The translations under genes were made by a program, and so were the position numbers. 64,000 bases of DNA from Microcebus murinus (taxonomy: Eukaryota > Chordata > Mammalia > Primates > Cheirogaleidae), in the NCBI RefSeq assembly GCF_040939455.1, contig NC_134129.1, positions 20,224,001 through 20,288,000 of the forward strand, written 5' to 3'. Within the stretch, counting starts at the first letter, position 1. Every line of letters begins with the position of its first letter. The notes under the pieces are model-generated. The model was not told the DNA's origin. It made no database searches and saw nothing but the letters and a program-made list of their open reading frames with translations. This document shows positions 33,570 to 45,398 of this stretch, in pieces.

Positions 33570-34370
33570 TAGGGACTTGGCTCCCCGGGGAGACACAGCT
33601 GATCTCCTCGCAGGCCTGCCTCAACTACTTCCCCGAAGTGGCCCACCTCCAGCTGCCAGCAAATAGCCTTGGCACCTGGAATACACCTGTTGCAATCCTC
33701 CCACAATGCCGTGGCTGTCCTGGCTTGAAGCCAGCGGATTTGGGGTGCACGTGAGCCAGCGAGACCCCCACTGCAGCAGTCAAGCCAGTGCCTGTGCCAC
33801 CTCTCCACCAAGTGCAAGCAATGCAGCTCAGGGAGAGTCTTCTTCCACCTGGGAAAAGGAAAAGGGGGAGTTCAGAGGACTTTGTGTTTTGCAACCTTGT
33901 TTCCAACTCAGCCACAGTGACATAAAAGGACCAAGCAGACTCCTAAACGCCCTGAGTCCGGGTCTTAGTTCTATACCCACCCTGAACAACAAGGAAGCAT
34001 GCTACACACAAGGGCAGGACCCAGTCCTGGACAGATTCACCACCCATTGACTAAAAGAAGAGCCCTTGGGGTTTGAATAAATGTCACTAGCCAGGCAAAA
34101 ATCGCCGTGGTCTGCGGGTGAGACTGGGCTGGCTTCAGGAGTGACCGGCTGCAGTCCGAGCTGCAGAGACCACGAGGGGGTGTCCACATCACTCCTCCCC
34201 CAAGTTCAGCAGCCCGGCACAGAGAGTGAGGGAAGAGAGCCAGTGGCTTTGTGTGCTAATCCAGGGAATTATCCTGTGTTTTACCCAAGCCCACCAAGGA
34301 GGTACTGCCAGGAGTCTGAGGAATTCAAAGCATTACTAGGCTTGAGGCTCACCCAGTGCTGATAGGGTAC
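33570..34370 (+). mobile_element. L1 5'-UTR fragment
   Basis: GC-rich sequence with phrases found in old primate L1 5' UTRs: CACCTGGGAAAAGGAAAAGG, CAGCCACAGTGACATAAAAG, GGACCCAGTCCTGGACAG and AAGAGCCCTTGGGGTTTGAA. Overlapping open frames on both strands are by-products of base composition. Its right edge is the TA-flanked transposon at 34373. Confidence 0.8.
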
Positions 34371-34372
34371 TA

Positions 34373-34786
34373 CCGTGTTTCCCCGAAAATAAGACCTACC
34401 CATAAAATAAGCCCTAGCAGGATTTCTAAGCATTTGGACAATAGAAGCCCTACCCTGAAAATCAGCCCTAGTGATGGGCGTGGCTGCACAGCGCATCTGC
34501 AGAGCAGCCCTTCTCATCCGCCCCGTGAGAGCTCTAGTGCTCCACATGAGAGATCGGGGCCAGTGGTTCTAAAGGAAACAGAGTCACAAGAAATTCAGGA
34601 TGGGATTCAGGGTTTGGAGAGTGAGGATGATGTTCCAGAAGAAGACGACTTCACTCTATTTGAATCAATGTAGATGGCTGTGCCATGCTTAAAAAAAAAA
34701 TATCACATCCCCTGAAAATAAGTCCTAGGGTGTCTTCTTGAGGAAAAATAAATATAAGACCCTATCTTATTTTCATGGAAACATGG
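34373..34786 (+). mobile_element. TA-flanked mariner-like element, copy 5 (414 bp)
   Basis: Ends CCGTGTTTCCCC and ATGGAAACATGG with TA at 34371-34372 and 34787-34788. The plus strand carries the acidic remnant at 34560-34672 (open, ending TAG). A further small deletion removed the segment that in other copies encodes the THACRRGAGKN stretch. Confidence 0.85.
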
Positions 34787-34788
34787 TA

Positions 34789-35472
34789 GAGTCACAAGGA
34801 ATGGAACCGACCCAGTCCCGTTGTGGCACCTGCTTCCTTAGCCAGTACTCTATGTGGTGGCAGGAGAGAAAGGAGGAGAGAAAAGCCCTGACGTTCTATT
34901 AGATTAAACTCGAAGTGGCAATCACAGCACGACTGCACAATGTTTCTTTTTAATTCATCATTCTTCCGAAACTCTTTTTGGTAATGACTTTGAGAAATAA
35001 TCTCCAAAATCCCCTTTTGACCTTAGCCCTGTTAACAAGCTTTCAAAACTTTGTTTGGTTTGTACCTGTGCTTCCTGATTTTTGATGATGAGATAAACGT
35101 GAGTATCAAGTGCTACTTGCTTTGGAATCACGTTCTTGCAAGCAATCACCTTTTGGGCCCTTAAATGTAATCGTGAAGAAGAGCTTTTATGGCTATGAAG
35201 TTGATGTCCTTCATCAAATAAAAGAGCTCCATGGGTCCTATTTTTTCTCTTTCCTTTCTAATGTTTGTCTTGAACCAGATATTTAAGGAAACCAGAGTGT
35301 CTTAAATCAGGAAAATTCTTTATGCTAAACAAAAATATTAATAAAATAAGGAAATTGTACCAAAGGATAAAATAGGTGAGGATAATAAAACATGATAGAT
35401 ATTTCTATGGGAAGCACTGGAAAAAATGGCAGATGACAGTCATACCAAGTCCATGTGACAAAAATTTACGAA
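34789..35472. other. Unassigned sequence
   Basis: No repeat or gene recognised. The first about 130 bp might belong to the L1 fragment on the other side of copy 5. Confidence 0.3.
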
Positions 35473-35834
<362 letters not shown>

Positions 35835-35844
35835 ATTACGAAGG

Positions 35845-36920
35845 ACAGAAAAAGAAATGTAAACGAAGCTTAACTATAACCATTTAAGAAATAAATAAAA
35901 GTCTGAGAACCCACTAATTTGTTGCTACGTTTGCTTGAACTAATATAATACATTTATTTGGCAGCTCACAGAAGCTTTAAAATTTTATCCTTTCCATGTA
36001 TTTTTAAAAGACTTTTATTTGCTCCTGTATAAAATGTCATCAAAATTAATGCGCACAACATCCATATTTAACTTTCCAGTTGAATCGATGCATTCAAGTG
36101 TCCTTCTGCCAAGTTTCTTGAGCTATTCAATAAAGCTGTCATAAGGAGGTGATCTAAAACCAGCAACAGATGCACGGATCTAATCACTTGCAGCAAAACA
36201 CCCCATTTAGTGTCATAAATATTTCAACATCCCAAAGCATTGGCATTTAGTAGACCAGAAAGCTGACGCATAGAAATCTTCTTCTTGTTTTTTTTTTTTT
36301 TATAACATGTAGCAAATGTAGCAACTAAAAAGCATCTTTCAATATATATTAAATAGGAGTTAGCGTGGACATGGAGTAAAAGATTTGCTACTACAGACCT
36401 AAGCATTGCTCAAAAAAAAAAAAAAAAATTAGACGATGTGCTCTTCAGATAGCAGTGTTACGAAACACCACGTTAGAGGATAATAATATTGAAGAGCAAC
36501 TCAACATTTAAGTTTTATGCTTGAAGATACACATAGAATCACTCTCTAAAAATTCTTTTAATGGACGTATGGTTGAATGAAAATCAGAAAACCAAGAGTT
36601 ATCTGTTCATGACTCCCACTGTGCTTACTTGGCTGATCTTAAGCATTGCACTTCAATGCTAGAGAAAGCAGTGAACAGGTCTATTCACTAGATAAGAAAA
36701 TTTTGAATGTTAGCTAATAAACTATTGTAGGATAACAAATAACACAAGAGACTATTACTCTAAAAAATAAGTTCAGGAAATGTGTTATACCAATTTGTGT
36801 GTGTGTGTGTGTTTGCGTGTATGTTGTGTATTTCTTATTTTCTCCTTGGTGAGATATTGTAGGTGCTTCCAAAAGCAAATTGAATAATGAAATCGAAAAT
36901 AGAGTCAATTATCTTTTGTC
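35845..36920. other. Unassigned sequence with simple repeats
   Basis: Poly(T) at 36283-36302, poly(A) at 36411-36428 and a (GT)n run at 36797-36812. Otherwise unique. Confidence 0.4.
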
Positions 36921-36936
36921 AAAATGTGTAATTATC

Positions 36937-37400
36937 ATAAAGCAAACTTTACTGGATCTAAGCAAATTGACTAACAGCAACTCCGTAATTACCGGAGATT
37001 TCAATACCCCACTGATCCTCCAAACAGAAAATTAATAAAGAAATAATGGACTTAAATGGTGATATAGCAAGCACATCTTATGTTTTCCTGGTTAGAGCTG
37101 GAACCCATACTACTAAGTGAAGTATCCCAAGAATGGAAAAACAAGTACCACATGTACTCACCAGCAAACTGGTATTAACTGAGCAGCACCTAAGTGGACA
37201 CATAGGAACTACAGTAATAGGGTATTGGGCAGGTGGGAGGGGGTGGGGGCGGGTATATACATACATAATGAGTGAGATGTGCACCATCTGGGGCATGGTC
37301 ACCTTGGAGACTCAGACTTGTGGGGGTAGGGGGGAAAGGGCATTATTTGAAGCCTTAAAATGTGTACCCCCATAATATGCTGAAATAAAAAAAATACAAA
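36937..37400 (+). mobile_element. L1 with large internal deletion, TSD retained
   Basis: The 5' part (36955-37055) is early ORF2 (CAGCAACTCCGTAATTACCG, GATTTCAATACCCCACTG) and is fused at about 37057 directly to the ORF2 C-terminus and 3' UTR (GGTGATATAGCA ... CCCCCATAATATGCTGAAAT). AAAATGTGTAATTATCA (36921-36937) and AAAATGTAATTATCA (37401-37415) flank the whole, so the rearranged RNA or cDNA inserted as one unit. Confidence 0.8.
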
Positions 37401-37415
37401 AAAATGTAATTATCA

Positions 37416-38389
37416 AACAGGTAAAAACATAATTATCATACGAATGCAAATGAACACATATAAAAACGTATCATTCATGAGAGAACCAGTGAAATGGGGT
37501 ATTTATGAGTATGTCTACAAAAGTTAGAATGAGACTACCAGGTTAGAAACAAAATGGTTGGCATTTTATGGGGCAAGCAAAATGATCATCTTTTATGTTG
37601 CCTTCACCAGTCAGAAATCTACAAGTTAACATGTACGTTTTTATTATATGGGCCCTGTCAGATGGTAAATCCCAAAGTTAAGAACATTTTCATTCTCCTA
37701 CAACATTAAGTATTCCTTGGGAAGTAAAAATAATAGCATGTTATTCCAGAGAAACACGTTAGCGTGGATTATGGCATTTGTCCTGCAGCATCTGCTGAGC
37801 ACCTAGGTATTAATTGAACTTACATTGAGAAAAGAGCACACGAAATCAGGGCCCAAGTTTGGTGAGAGAATGGATTGGAAACCTCGGTATAAAGCCCAGA
37901 TCATCATAAATTGACCTTCTGGAATAAAAAATGATCTCTCTCTGGAGAGAGAAATTTGGAATATGTATCAGTACCTATCTTGATTCTGGTTAAGTAGAAA
38001 AATAAAAATAATTTTTCTGGATATTTCCCAATAACAAACTTACACTCACAAAGATTCAGAGCCAGAATTTATATAATCTCTGTGGTCAAAAAGAAATTTG
38101 AAAATTAGTTTGATGTTATTGCCGTTACTCTTAGGAGTTTTGAAGAAACAACCAAAAGTCTTCTCTGGAGGAAACTGTTTTAAACTCAGTCCTTAAAGGA
38201 TCCCCACTTAAAAAGTTCCAAATAATAGGTTTGCAATTTATTTTTAAATCAATTTTTTAAAGAAAAAGCTCATATAAACAGGAATAAGCAGAATCAACCA
38301 AGTGCAGAATCAGAGAAGCAAAGACTGTCTGTAATAGAGTGAACAAAAACAATTAAAAATAAGCTTGTTTGATATGTATTATTAATAGA
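37416..38389. other. Unassigned AT-rich sequence
   Basis: Nothing recognised with confidence. Confidence 0.35.
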
Positions 38390-38920
38390 AAAAGGAGGGG
38401 AAAAACATGAATGAGGAGTCTAATCAAAATGACAAGGCAGAACTGAAGGTAAATCAAATATTATTTATATAAATTAAAAATAGACAAGGCAGAGTTGATA
38501 AAAAGGGAAAGTAAACACAGCAACCTGGACGGTAGATTTTAAGAAAATTACACAAAAGGCAATAGAGAGAGATGAAGAGAAGGAAAATTTGAGATAGTGG
38601 TTGGAATACATGGAGGACAAAATGAGGATTCCTGACCGACAGCCAAACAGGGTTCCCACAGAGATATGACAACATTAAATATTATATAATGGCTGATAGT
38701 TTTCCTGTAATTAATGAAAGACCCCAATTGTATGAACCAGAAAGATCATGAATCCCAAGCGAGAAAGATTCCTAGACATACGTCGATACAGCTGAAGACC
38801 ACCCCCCAAAAATTAGGAAGGGTCTTAGACAAAGCCAGAAATATATGACAGATTATCTACAGGAAAACTAAAATTAGACTGACAGCTGACTTAAAAACAC
38901 ATTTATAATGCAAAGTATAA
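38390..38920 (+). mobile_element. HAL1/old L1 ORF1-like relic
   Basis: Phrases in order such as ATTAATGAAAGACCCCAATT, AGATTCCTAGACATACGTCG, TTAGACAAAGCCAGAAATAT, ACAGGAAAACTAAAATTAGA and CTGACAGCTGAC follow the ORF1-region of HAL1/L1M elements. Strongly diverged. Confidence 0.5.
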
Positions 38921-39723
38921 TAAAATTTATTTCGAAAGTAAACAACCTTAAATTCCATGTCTATTGATAGATGTATCATCATGCTTAGTGTGAAGGTTTG
39001 AGGAGGGAAAGTGTTAGTGTAAGATGCAGTTTGTGAAGTTCAGTGTTCAGATCGAAGAACAGAATAAACTCCCCCCAAGAGATAGTCTGCAAGATTTATA
39101 GAGTTCCTGGGATGACTTGTAGCTTTCTAAAATGAATTTGTCCTTGTAGTCTTCTAAATAGATGCCCACTTTCTCAGACTGTCAGTGGCATTCTGTTCGA
39201 TTGATGATTTCTTGAGTAAGCGCTAACTAAGCAGCTTAGGATGGGATCAGGCCTAGCTGGTCTCCATCCACAATCATCAGCAGATAACCAAAGAGACATG
39301 GGAGAATGCGATTCCATTATTCTCTCTGGAACAGCTTGGTTTAGTAGTCCCTGTATATTAAATCTATCACGCATGTATTTATAAGGGAAAACATCACTCA
39401 CAAGTCAATATTGTGAGGAAAAAATATAATTTCATCATCACTCCATTTACTCAACTTATTAAATATAACCTCATACATTTTTAACTTTCTTTTCCCAGAA
39501 ACCCCATTGCTTAAATTATTTATGAAGCCAATTTAATTCAAGGACCGTAAATCTGAGAATGAGTGTAAGTTTTACAAAGCTTTGCTGAATGGCTATTCAG
39601 CCTACCCTGAAAGAATGAAGATACATTTTGATAGGCAAATTAAGACATGATTACTCATGTCCCCTTATTTAAAGATGTAAGTGAAGCTGTTCTTAGATTT
39701 ATCCTGGAAATCGCCACTTATTA
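38921..39723. other. Unassigned sequence
   Basis: Unique DNA; nothing recognised. Confidence 0.35.
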
Positions 39724-39759
39724 TTATCGCAATTTAATAACATTATTGAATTGCGATAA
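39724..39759. repeat. 36-bp near-perfect palindrome
   Basis: Left arm TTATCGCAATTTAATAA, centre CA, right arm TTATTGAATTGCGATAA. The 17-bp arms differ from perfect complementarity at one pair (T-G). It can form a cruciform or, in RNA, a hairpin. Confidence 0.95.
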
Positions 39760-39944
39760 GAATAACTAGAGAGAATTGTGTTTGATTTTTTTAGAAATAT
39801 CTCTGGATAGAATTGGCCTTCCTTATGGATTTACGTCTTCTCTCTTATTGGTAGGAGCCTCAGTTGGAGTTAGGAGATCGTTTTCCTTGTTTTCATGAAC
39901 CATTGGAATTCTCTGCCTTCATCAAACACTATCAGAACAAGAGT

Positions 39945-40465
39945 CTTGAGGGCTGAAAAAATGGCGGATCAGGAGTGACCTCCTGGCTCTCTGCTCCCAG
40001 AGTGGGAGGTGAAGAACTCGGACAGCTACGCACGAATGGATCGTTCTTCCTCAAGAACAGCATTGTGGATCTGCAGAGAAGCATTGCAGGACAAGCAACG
40101 CTGTGGAGGGGAAAAGGGTGAATTTGAGAATTGAGGGCTAAGTTCAGAGAGCGTGAGATACACAATAGGGAACAGAGCGTGGGAGGGCCAGGGCAGTGTG
40201 GTCTTCTGACTCACAAGAGGTCAACTCTTCCTCCACCCACCTCCACCTCCACAGTGGAGGAAGGGAGGTGTCTGAAGTCAGTGGGAAGTTGTGGCTTGGG
40301 ATGAGGGGTTCTGCGGAGAAGAAGACAATAGCAGGGAGCATTTTGAACTCTCCAGTGCTCTGTGCTGGGTCCAAACCAGGCAGGGGAGGGACTGGTCTCT
40401 GAGCGGACCCTTCCCCAGATCCACAGGAGGGAGTTTGGAGACGGGCACCAACCACATCTAGTGCC
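39945..40465 (+). mobile_element. Possible L1 5'-UTR fragment
   Basis: A GC-richer island begins GGGCTGAAAAAATGGCGG, resembling the YY1 site at the start of L1 5' UTRs, and continues with L1-5'-UTR-like phrases (CTGGGTCCAAACCAGGCAGG). Overlapping frames on both strands are not recognisable proteins. No ORF1 follows. Confidence 0.45.
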
Positions 40466-40539
40466 AGGATGGCAATGATGAGCAAAAGGAAGATTCTCTG
40501 GATGCCGCCAAATGTGGTGGCTGAAAATAAGAATGTTAG

Positions 40540-40692
40540 GACTCAAGAGATGGGATTCGAATCTCAGCTCTGCTCCTTATTAGCTAGGTTTCCTCGGGCA
40601 AGCTGTTTGACCTCTTTGTGGTTATGTTCCGTCATCTGGAAAATGGAGGTAATGACAGCGCCTACCTCATTAGACTGTCATGACAAATAAAT
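40540..40692 (+). mobile_element. MIR SINE
   Basis: GGATTCGAATCTCAGCTCTG, CTTATTAGCTAGGTTTCCTC, GGGCAAGCTGTTTGACCTC, GTCATCTGGAAAATGGAGG and CTACCTCATTAGACTGTCAT form a well-preserved MIR. Confidence 0.9.
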
Positions 40693-40694
40693 AC

Positions 40695-41228
40695 ATTACT
40701 ATTCACAATAGCAAAGATATGGAATCAACCTAAGTGTCCATCAACAGAAGACTGGATTATGGATTAAAATCCATAATCCCTATTGTCATTGATAAAATGG
40801 TTCAGGAGCCCCACATGTAAATGCCTGACTTTTAGCCATGTGAGACCATGAAAATACTACTGGATAAAGCAAATGTAGTGTGTGTATATATATATATACT
40901 ATTCAGAAGCAAAAAAGAATGAACTCATGGTTTTTGTAGCAACGTGGATGGATCTGGGGACCATATGAAACAAATCTGAAACAGAAAGACAAACACCACA
41001 AGTTCTCACCACATAAGCGGGAGCTAAATAATACGTGCACATGGACATAGAGTGTGGAATGACAGATAATAGAGACTCAGAAGAGTGGTGGGGTGAGGGA
41101 GGTCAATGATAAGAAATTATTTAATGGATACAAATGTACATTATTTAGGTGATGGACATAATAAAAGCTGTGTAACAAAATTACACTTATACCACATCAA
41201 TTTACACAAATAAAAATAAATAAATAAG
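40695..41228 (+). mobile_element. Old L1 3' end with templated insertion
   Basis: ORF2 end and 3' UTR of an older L1 (CACAATAGCAAAGATATGGA; GTGTCCATCAACAGAAGACT; GCAACGTGGATGGATCTGG; CACATAAGCGGGAGCTAAAT), ending in AAATA-rich sequence. The body is interrupted at 40758-40858 by the duplicated segment listed separately. Confidence 0.9.
40764..40860 (+). repeat. 97-bp duplicated segment, inserted copy
   Basis: TTAAAATCCATAATCCCTAT through GAGACCATGAAAATACTAC. It interrupts the L1 phrase GACTGGAT/AAAGCAAATG, and ACTGGAT occurs on both sides (40751-40757 and 40859-40865), like a 7-bp target duplication. It differs from the second copy by three substitutions. No poly(A). Confidence 0.93.
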
Positions 41229-41499
41229 TGGAAACAACTTTGAAAACTAGATTGTATGAATTTGAGTGAGGTAACTCTTTTTCAAATAAAATGTCCGGAA
41301 TAAGGATATATTTGATAGTATGAAACTATTTTGAAATTTTTTTTTCTACTTTTTAGCTTCCTAAGTATAGGTATTCCAGCACTGTAAAGACACTAGTTAA
41401 AAAAATAAAACACTTCAAACTTTACTCAACTTTCTACGTTAAAAAGTTGAAAAATCAAGCTGGAGAAATCAATTGATTATTTGATCAATACATTGGAAT
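41229..41499. other. Unassigned sequence
   Basis: Unique AT-rich DNA between the L1 and the donor copy. Confidence 0.35.
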
Positions 41500-41596
41500 T
41501 TAAAATCCATAATCCCTATTGTCATTGATAAAATGGTTCAGGAGCCCCACATGTTAATGCCTGATTTTTAGCCATGCGAGACCATGAAAATACTAC
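41500..41596 (+). repeat. 97-bp duplicated segment, likely donor copy
   Basis: The same 97 bp as at 40764-40860, in direct orientation 736 bp downstream, lying in unique rather than L1 sequence, hence probably the source. Confidence 0.93.
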
Positions 41597-41985
41597 ATAC
41601 TACTTGTAGAGTTTCAAAAAACTGTCTTGTATTTAGCTTCCCATTCATGGCGAAGGCAAACTATTTTAAAGTAGAAAGAAATACCTTTAAAAATATACGT
41701 AATGTATGAGCAGTCTCATAGCAGAGAAGGGAGGTTGTTTAGGATGCCTCTGGTCTAAAACCTGAAGACTCTTCCTCCCCGCGCCGGTGGGAAAGTACAT
41801 AGAAGAGTCTCAGTGGTTCTGTTCTTCCACCGTAGACTACCACAGGCACCAACAGGCAGCATGTACTCCCCTCCCCCAGCCCATGAATATTAGTCTCTTG
41901 CCAGTTAATTTATGTTTTCACATTTCTCTATAGTGGTTCAAAAGCCCTGTATTTATGATGCCATTTCGACTTCAAATTATAGACA
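41597..41985. other. Unassigned sequence
   Basis: Unique; nothing recognised. Confidence 0.35.
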
Positions 41986-42300
41986 TTAACAGTGGCATTT
42001 TGAGGCTTATCCAAAATAATTTTTAAAACACCCCATTTGCAGAGCCTGCGATTTCATAAATATCATTCAGAGGAACCTAATTATTCAGATAATTCTTGTT
42101 GCACATCTCCTGATGAAATGAAAATAGGACGAATGTTAATCAGTTGCAGTTTCAAATCAAGAAGCTAGGGCTTGTTTTTGAATTGCATCTATTCGGTTTT
42201 TTTTTTTTTTTTTAATGTAAGCCATTACCTTGCATAATTGAGCTCTAAATACATGCATTAGAGGCTCATACTCAGAACATTTTTGTTTTAATGTTTTAAT
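41986..42300. other. Candidate conserved non-coding sequence
   Basis: Repeat-free DNA with closely spaced CCTAATTATTCAGATAATTC, CATCTCCTGATGAAATGAAA and TTGCATAATTGAGCTC motifs, apart from a poly(T) at 42200-42213. The texture suggests an enhancer-like conserved element, unproven. Confidence 0.28.
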
Positions 42301-42319
42301 CTACCAAGAAACTAAAAGA

Positions 42320-42350
42320 AACAAGAGGTAAAATAAATAAATAAATAAAA
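42320..42350. repeat. (AAAT)n simple repeat
   Basis: AAATAAATAAATAAATAAA run. Confidence 0.85.
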
Positions 42351-44801
42351 AAGAATAATAACATCACGAATGTGGATGCTGAATGCCCGGCCCAGTTGAA
42401 AAGTCTGGAAAAAGAATATTAATCCTCTAGGGACTTCAGGAGAATGAGCAAGAACTTGTTAAGGGCAGTAGCAGAGAGTGGCTCAGAGAGAGGAGAGAGG
42501 ATCTTAGTTGTCAGAACGGATACTGCACAGAGAACTGTGTACGTGCTTGCTGGTAACGTTGACTGCTCCCCCTTCCAGGAACTGAGCTACATTAGACGAA
42601 AGGCTGCACTGATATTAAATTGGATTTATTTGGTAAGAAACAAAACTTTAGGGGCCAAGTGGGAAAACGAACAGAAAGGAAGGATTGATCTCCGACTCAA
42701 AAGCTGGAAAATGACAGCTGAGAAATGGCTCCACTAATTTGCAGATCTGAGCAAACATCTCCCTCTGGGTCTTCCTTAGGCTGAAGCAGTGGTTGGGAAA
42801 GCGTGAGTCTGAATTCTGGGAAGAAAGAAGAGCGAGATCAGAGACAGAGAGAGTGAAAGGGTGAGTAGGCCACTTAAAAATAGCTCTGAGAGGAGGAAAT
42901 ACACTCACATAGGACAAAGAAAGTACCAGGGAGATCTGCACTCAATGCATACTTTGCATTTTCCCCGATATTCCTATTGCAGTAACAAGAGTACAACAGG
43001 AATCAAGAGATTCAGAGGCCCTTCTGAAATAAAAATGTGAGAGAATCAGAAACCTAACATAAATATACTAATCTGAAAATCCCTCTGCAACGAGAGTCTC
43101 TATGTGAAAAATAAGGAAAAAAAAAATACTTTTCTACTTTATGTCTCTAGAGATTTCATAAGTGTGCTAATTTTCTACATAGTTATTTTAGTCCTTGAAT
43201 TGCATTAATATACTTTGAAGGATAGAAAACCATCCATTGGGTATAGAGTGAAATACATCATTTTCTGGCTTCACATGGAGATTTTTTTCCACGAAGTATG
43301 TTTGTCTCAAAATACCAAGGGTTAACTGATATTTATATTATGTTTTCCAATAATTTCAATAAAATTTAAATTTTAATGTCATATGATCCTTTTGCGTGTT
43401 ACCTTATTTAACTAGGTGAATGTGTTTTTACCATTGACAAATGACCTTTTAATAGTTATTATCTATCTAAAAAATATACTTTAACAATATATCCTACTAT
43501 ACATGCTGAGCTGTACTACAGGGAAAAAAAGACATAACTGCTCCTACCTCCTATCATAAAATTTTAAGTTATAAATGCAACTACACTTATACAGGCAGTC
43601 TATCAGTTTTGAACGAATCTGCACCAATAGCTGGGACCCTTTAGCCTTAGGACCTGCTAGGCAACTCTTTGATGATCATTGAAAAAGCTATTCTAATAAA
43701 CAGTTCTTTAAGATTGTTTAATGTTAAATGATCTGAAATAACTTGAAAATAGCATTTCTTGGTGAGCTTTCATTATCTACCTAAAGTGATCTTCAAAAAC
43801 AATCAAATTTTTATTTTGGCTCACCAGAAGAAGAAGAATAATTAACCTGACTTTTTATGAGCATTCTCTGGAGTTTCTCCAGAAATAAAATTTTAATGTA
43901 GATTCTTAGTTTCTGTTTATCCAAATTTTCAACTTATGAACTTGATTATCTATTTGTGTGTGCGCATGTACTTCTAGTCTCCCTAGTTTTGTTCTGAAGG
44001 AAGCCCTTCAGAAATCACCCTGGGTGCTACCCTTATAGCAATATTTTCTTCTTAAAAGCTTGCTTCCTTGCCTTTATTCTATGCATAGGATGAAGCTTTA
44101 GTCTCAAGATGTTCATGATCCTTATTCCTTCACAACATGAATCTTGCTTTTCTATGAGCTATAAACAAAGACAAACCACAAAGCCATTGCAGGGGCATAG
44201 TAGTCTTTGATAAAGGCAGAAGCAATTTCTCTAGACTGTCCTAAAGGATTTGACACAAAATAAGCTCCAACTTGTCTCTCTGCCTAAACTAAGGAAACAA
44301 GTTTATTTATAATATGTTGTGGGATCCACTGGGATTTTCCCCCCCCTCTGAATGATTTGTTTAGACTGAAACAGCTAAGATGAATATTGAAAATCAAGCT
44401 CAGCTCTGCTGCAATAGTTCTATAACTCATGCTCTATGTTAAGCCCCTATTTTTGCGCCGAATACTGAGAACTGTGTTGCTAACAGTGTAAGAACACTGT
44501 GGAGGAGTTTACAGTCAATAATTAGGCGATGAGCAGAAGGTCTTCTCAGAGAAGGGGACGGCGAGGTTGTCATGCAAATAAGAAGGGGTTATTTAGATTG
44601 GCTAGATGGGTAGTAGAAGAACATGAAAACTGGAGTGTAGATCTTGAGTTTGGAAAATCCTGACTTATTTTATTGCATGTGACAAAGCAGTGATGAGAGC
44701 AAGAAGCACAAGTAGAGGGATTTGCTTTGAACATGAGGAAAGAGACAGATTTTTTTTTTCCAGACTGGATGAAATGGGGTGACAATAGACAGGTAGACAG
44801 A
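42351..44801. other. Unassigned sequence
   Basis: About 2.4 kb with no recognised repeat. Two opposed frames of about 97 codons overlap at 42444-42941 and have no recognisable domain. The rest is AT-rich unique DNA with a C run at 44339-44346. Confidence 0.35.

Positions 44802-44869
<68 letters not shown>
44802..44869. repeat. Compound (GT)n(GA)n microsatellite
   Basis: About 10 GT units followed directly by about 24 GA units, ending GATATC. Confidence 0.97.
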
Positions 44870-44871
<2 letters not shown>

Positions 44872-45044
44872 TCTTTAATACCCAAATTAAAATGTCATAC
44901 TTTAAATTATTTATGGGGGAAGAAGGTAGATCTTGTTCCAAGGTTGAGAAAATAATACCTCCACTTGCTCTCGCTAGTCAAATTCATGCCTTTCCTAAAT
45001 GTTTATTTGTGGTAGGAGCCTTTTGATTAATAAAAAAACAAACT

Positions 45045-45398
45045 GGCTGGGTAAGGTGGCTCACGCCTGTCATCCTAGCACTCTGGGAGGCTGAGGCAGA
45101 AGGATCACTCAAGGTCGGGAGTTCGAACCCAGCCTGAGCAAGAGTGAGACTCTGTCTCTACTAAAAGTAGAAAGAAATTAATTGGTTAACTAAAAATATG
45201 TAGAAAAAAATTAGCCAGGCATGGAGGTGCATGCCTGCAGTCCCAGCTACTCAGTAAGGCTGAGGCAGGAGGATCAGCTGAACCCAGGAGTTTAAGGTTG
45301 CTGTGAGTGAGGCTGACGCCATGGCACTCTAGTCTGAGCAACAGAATAAGACTCTGTCTAAAAAAGAAAAAAGAAAAAAAAAAAAAAAAAAAGAAAAC
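45045..45398 (+). mobile_element. Dimeric Alu SINE, strepsirrhine type (copy 5)
   Basis: GGCTGGGTAAGGTGGCTCACG start, full dimer with more substitutions than the other copies, and a 3' tail of A runs broken by G. AAAACAAACT before and AAAACAACTAACT after may be the target duplication. Confidence 0.95.

Noticed and set aside
33506..34362. Several overlapping frames of 80-115 codons
   Set aside because: Located in an L1 5'-UTR fragment; low stop density reflects GC content.
42444..42941. Two opposed 97-codon frames
   Set aside because: No recognisable motif, no splice or start context, and comparable lengths occur by chance in 64 kb.
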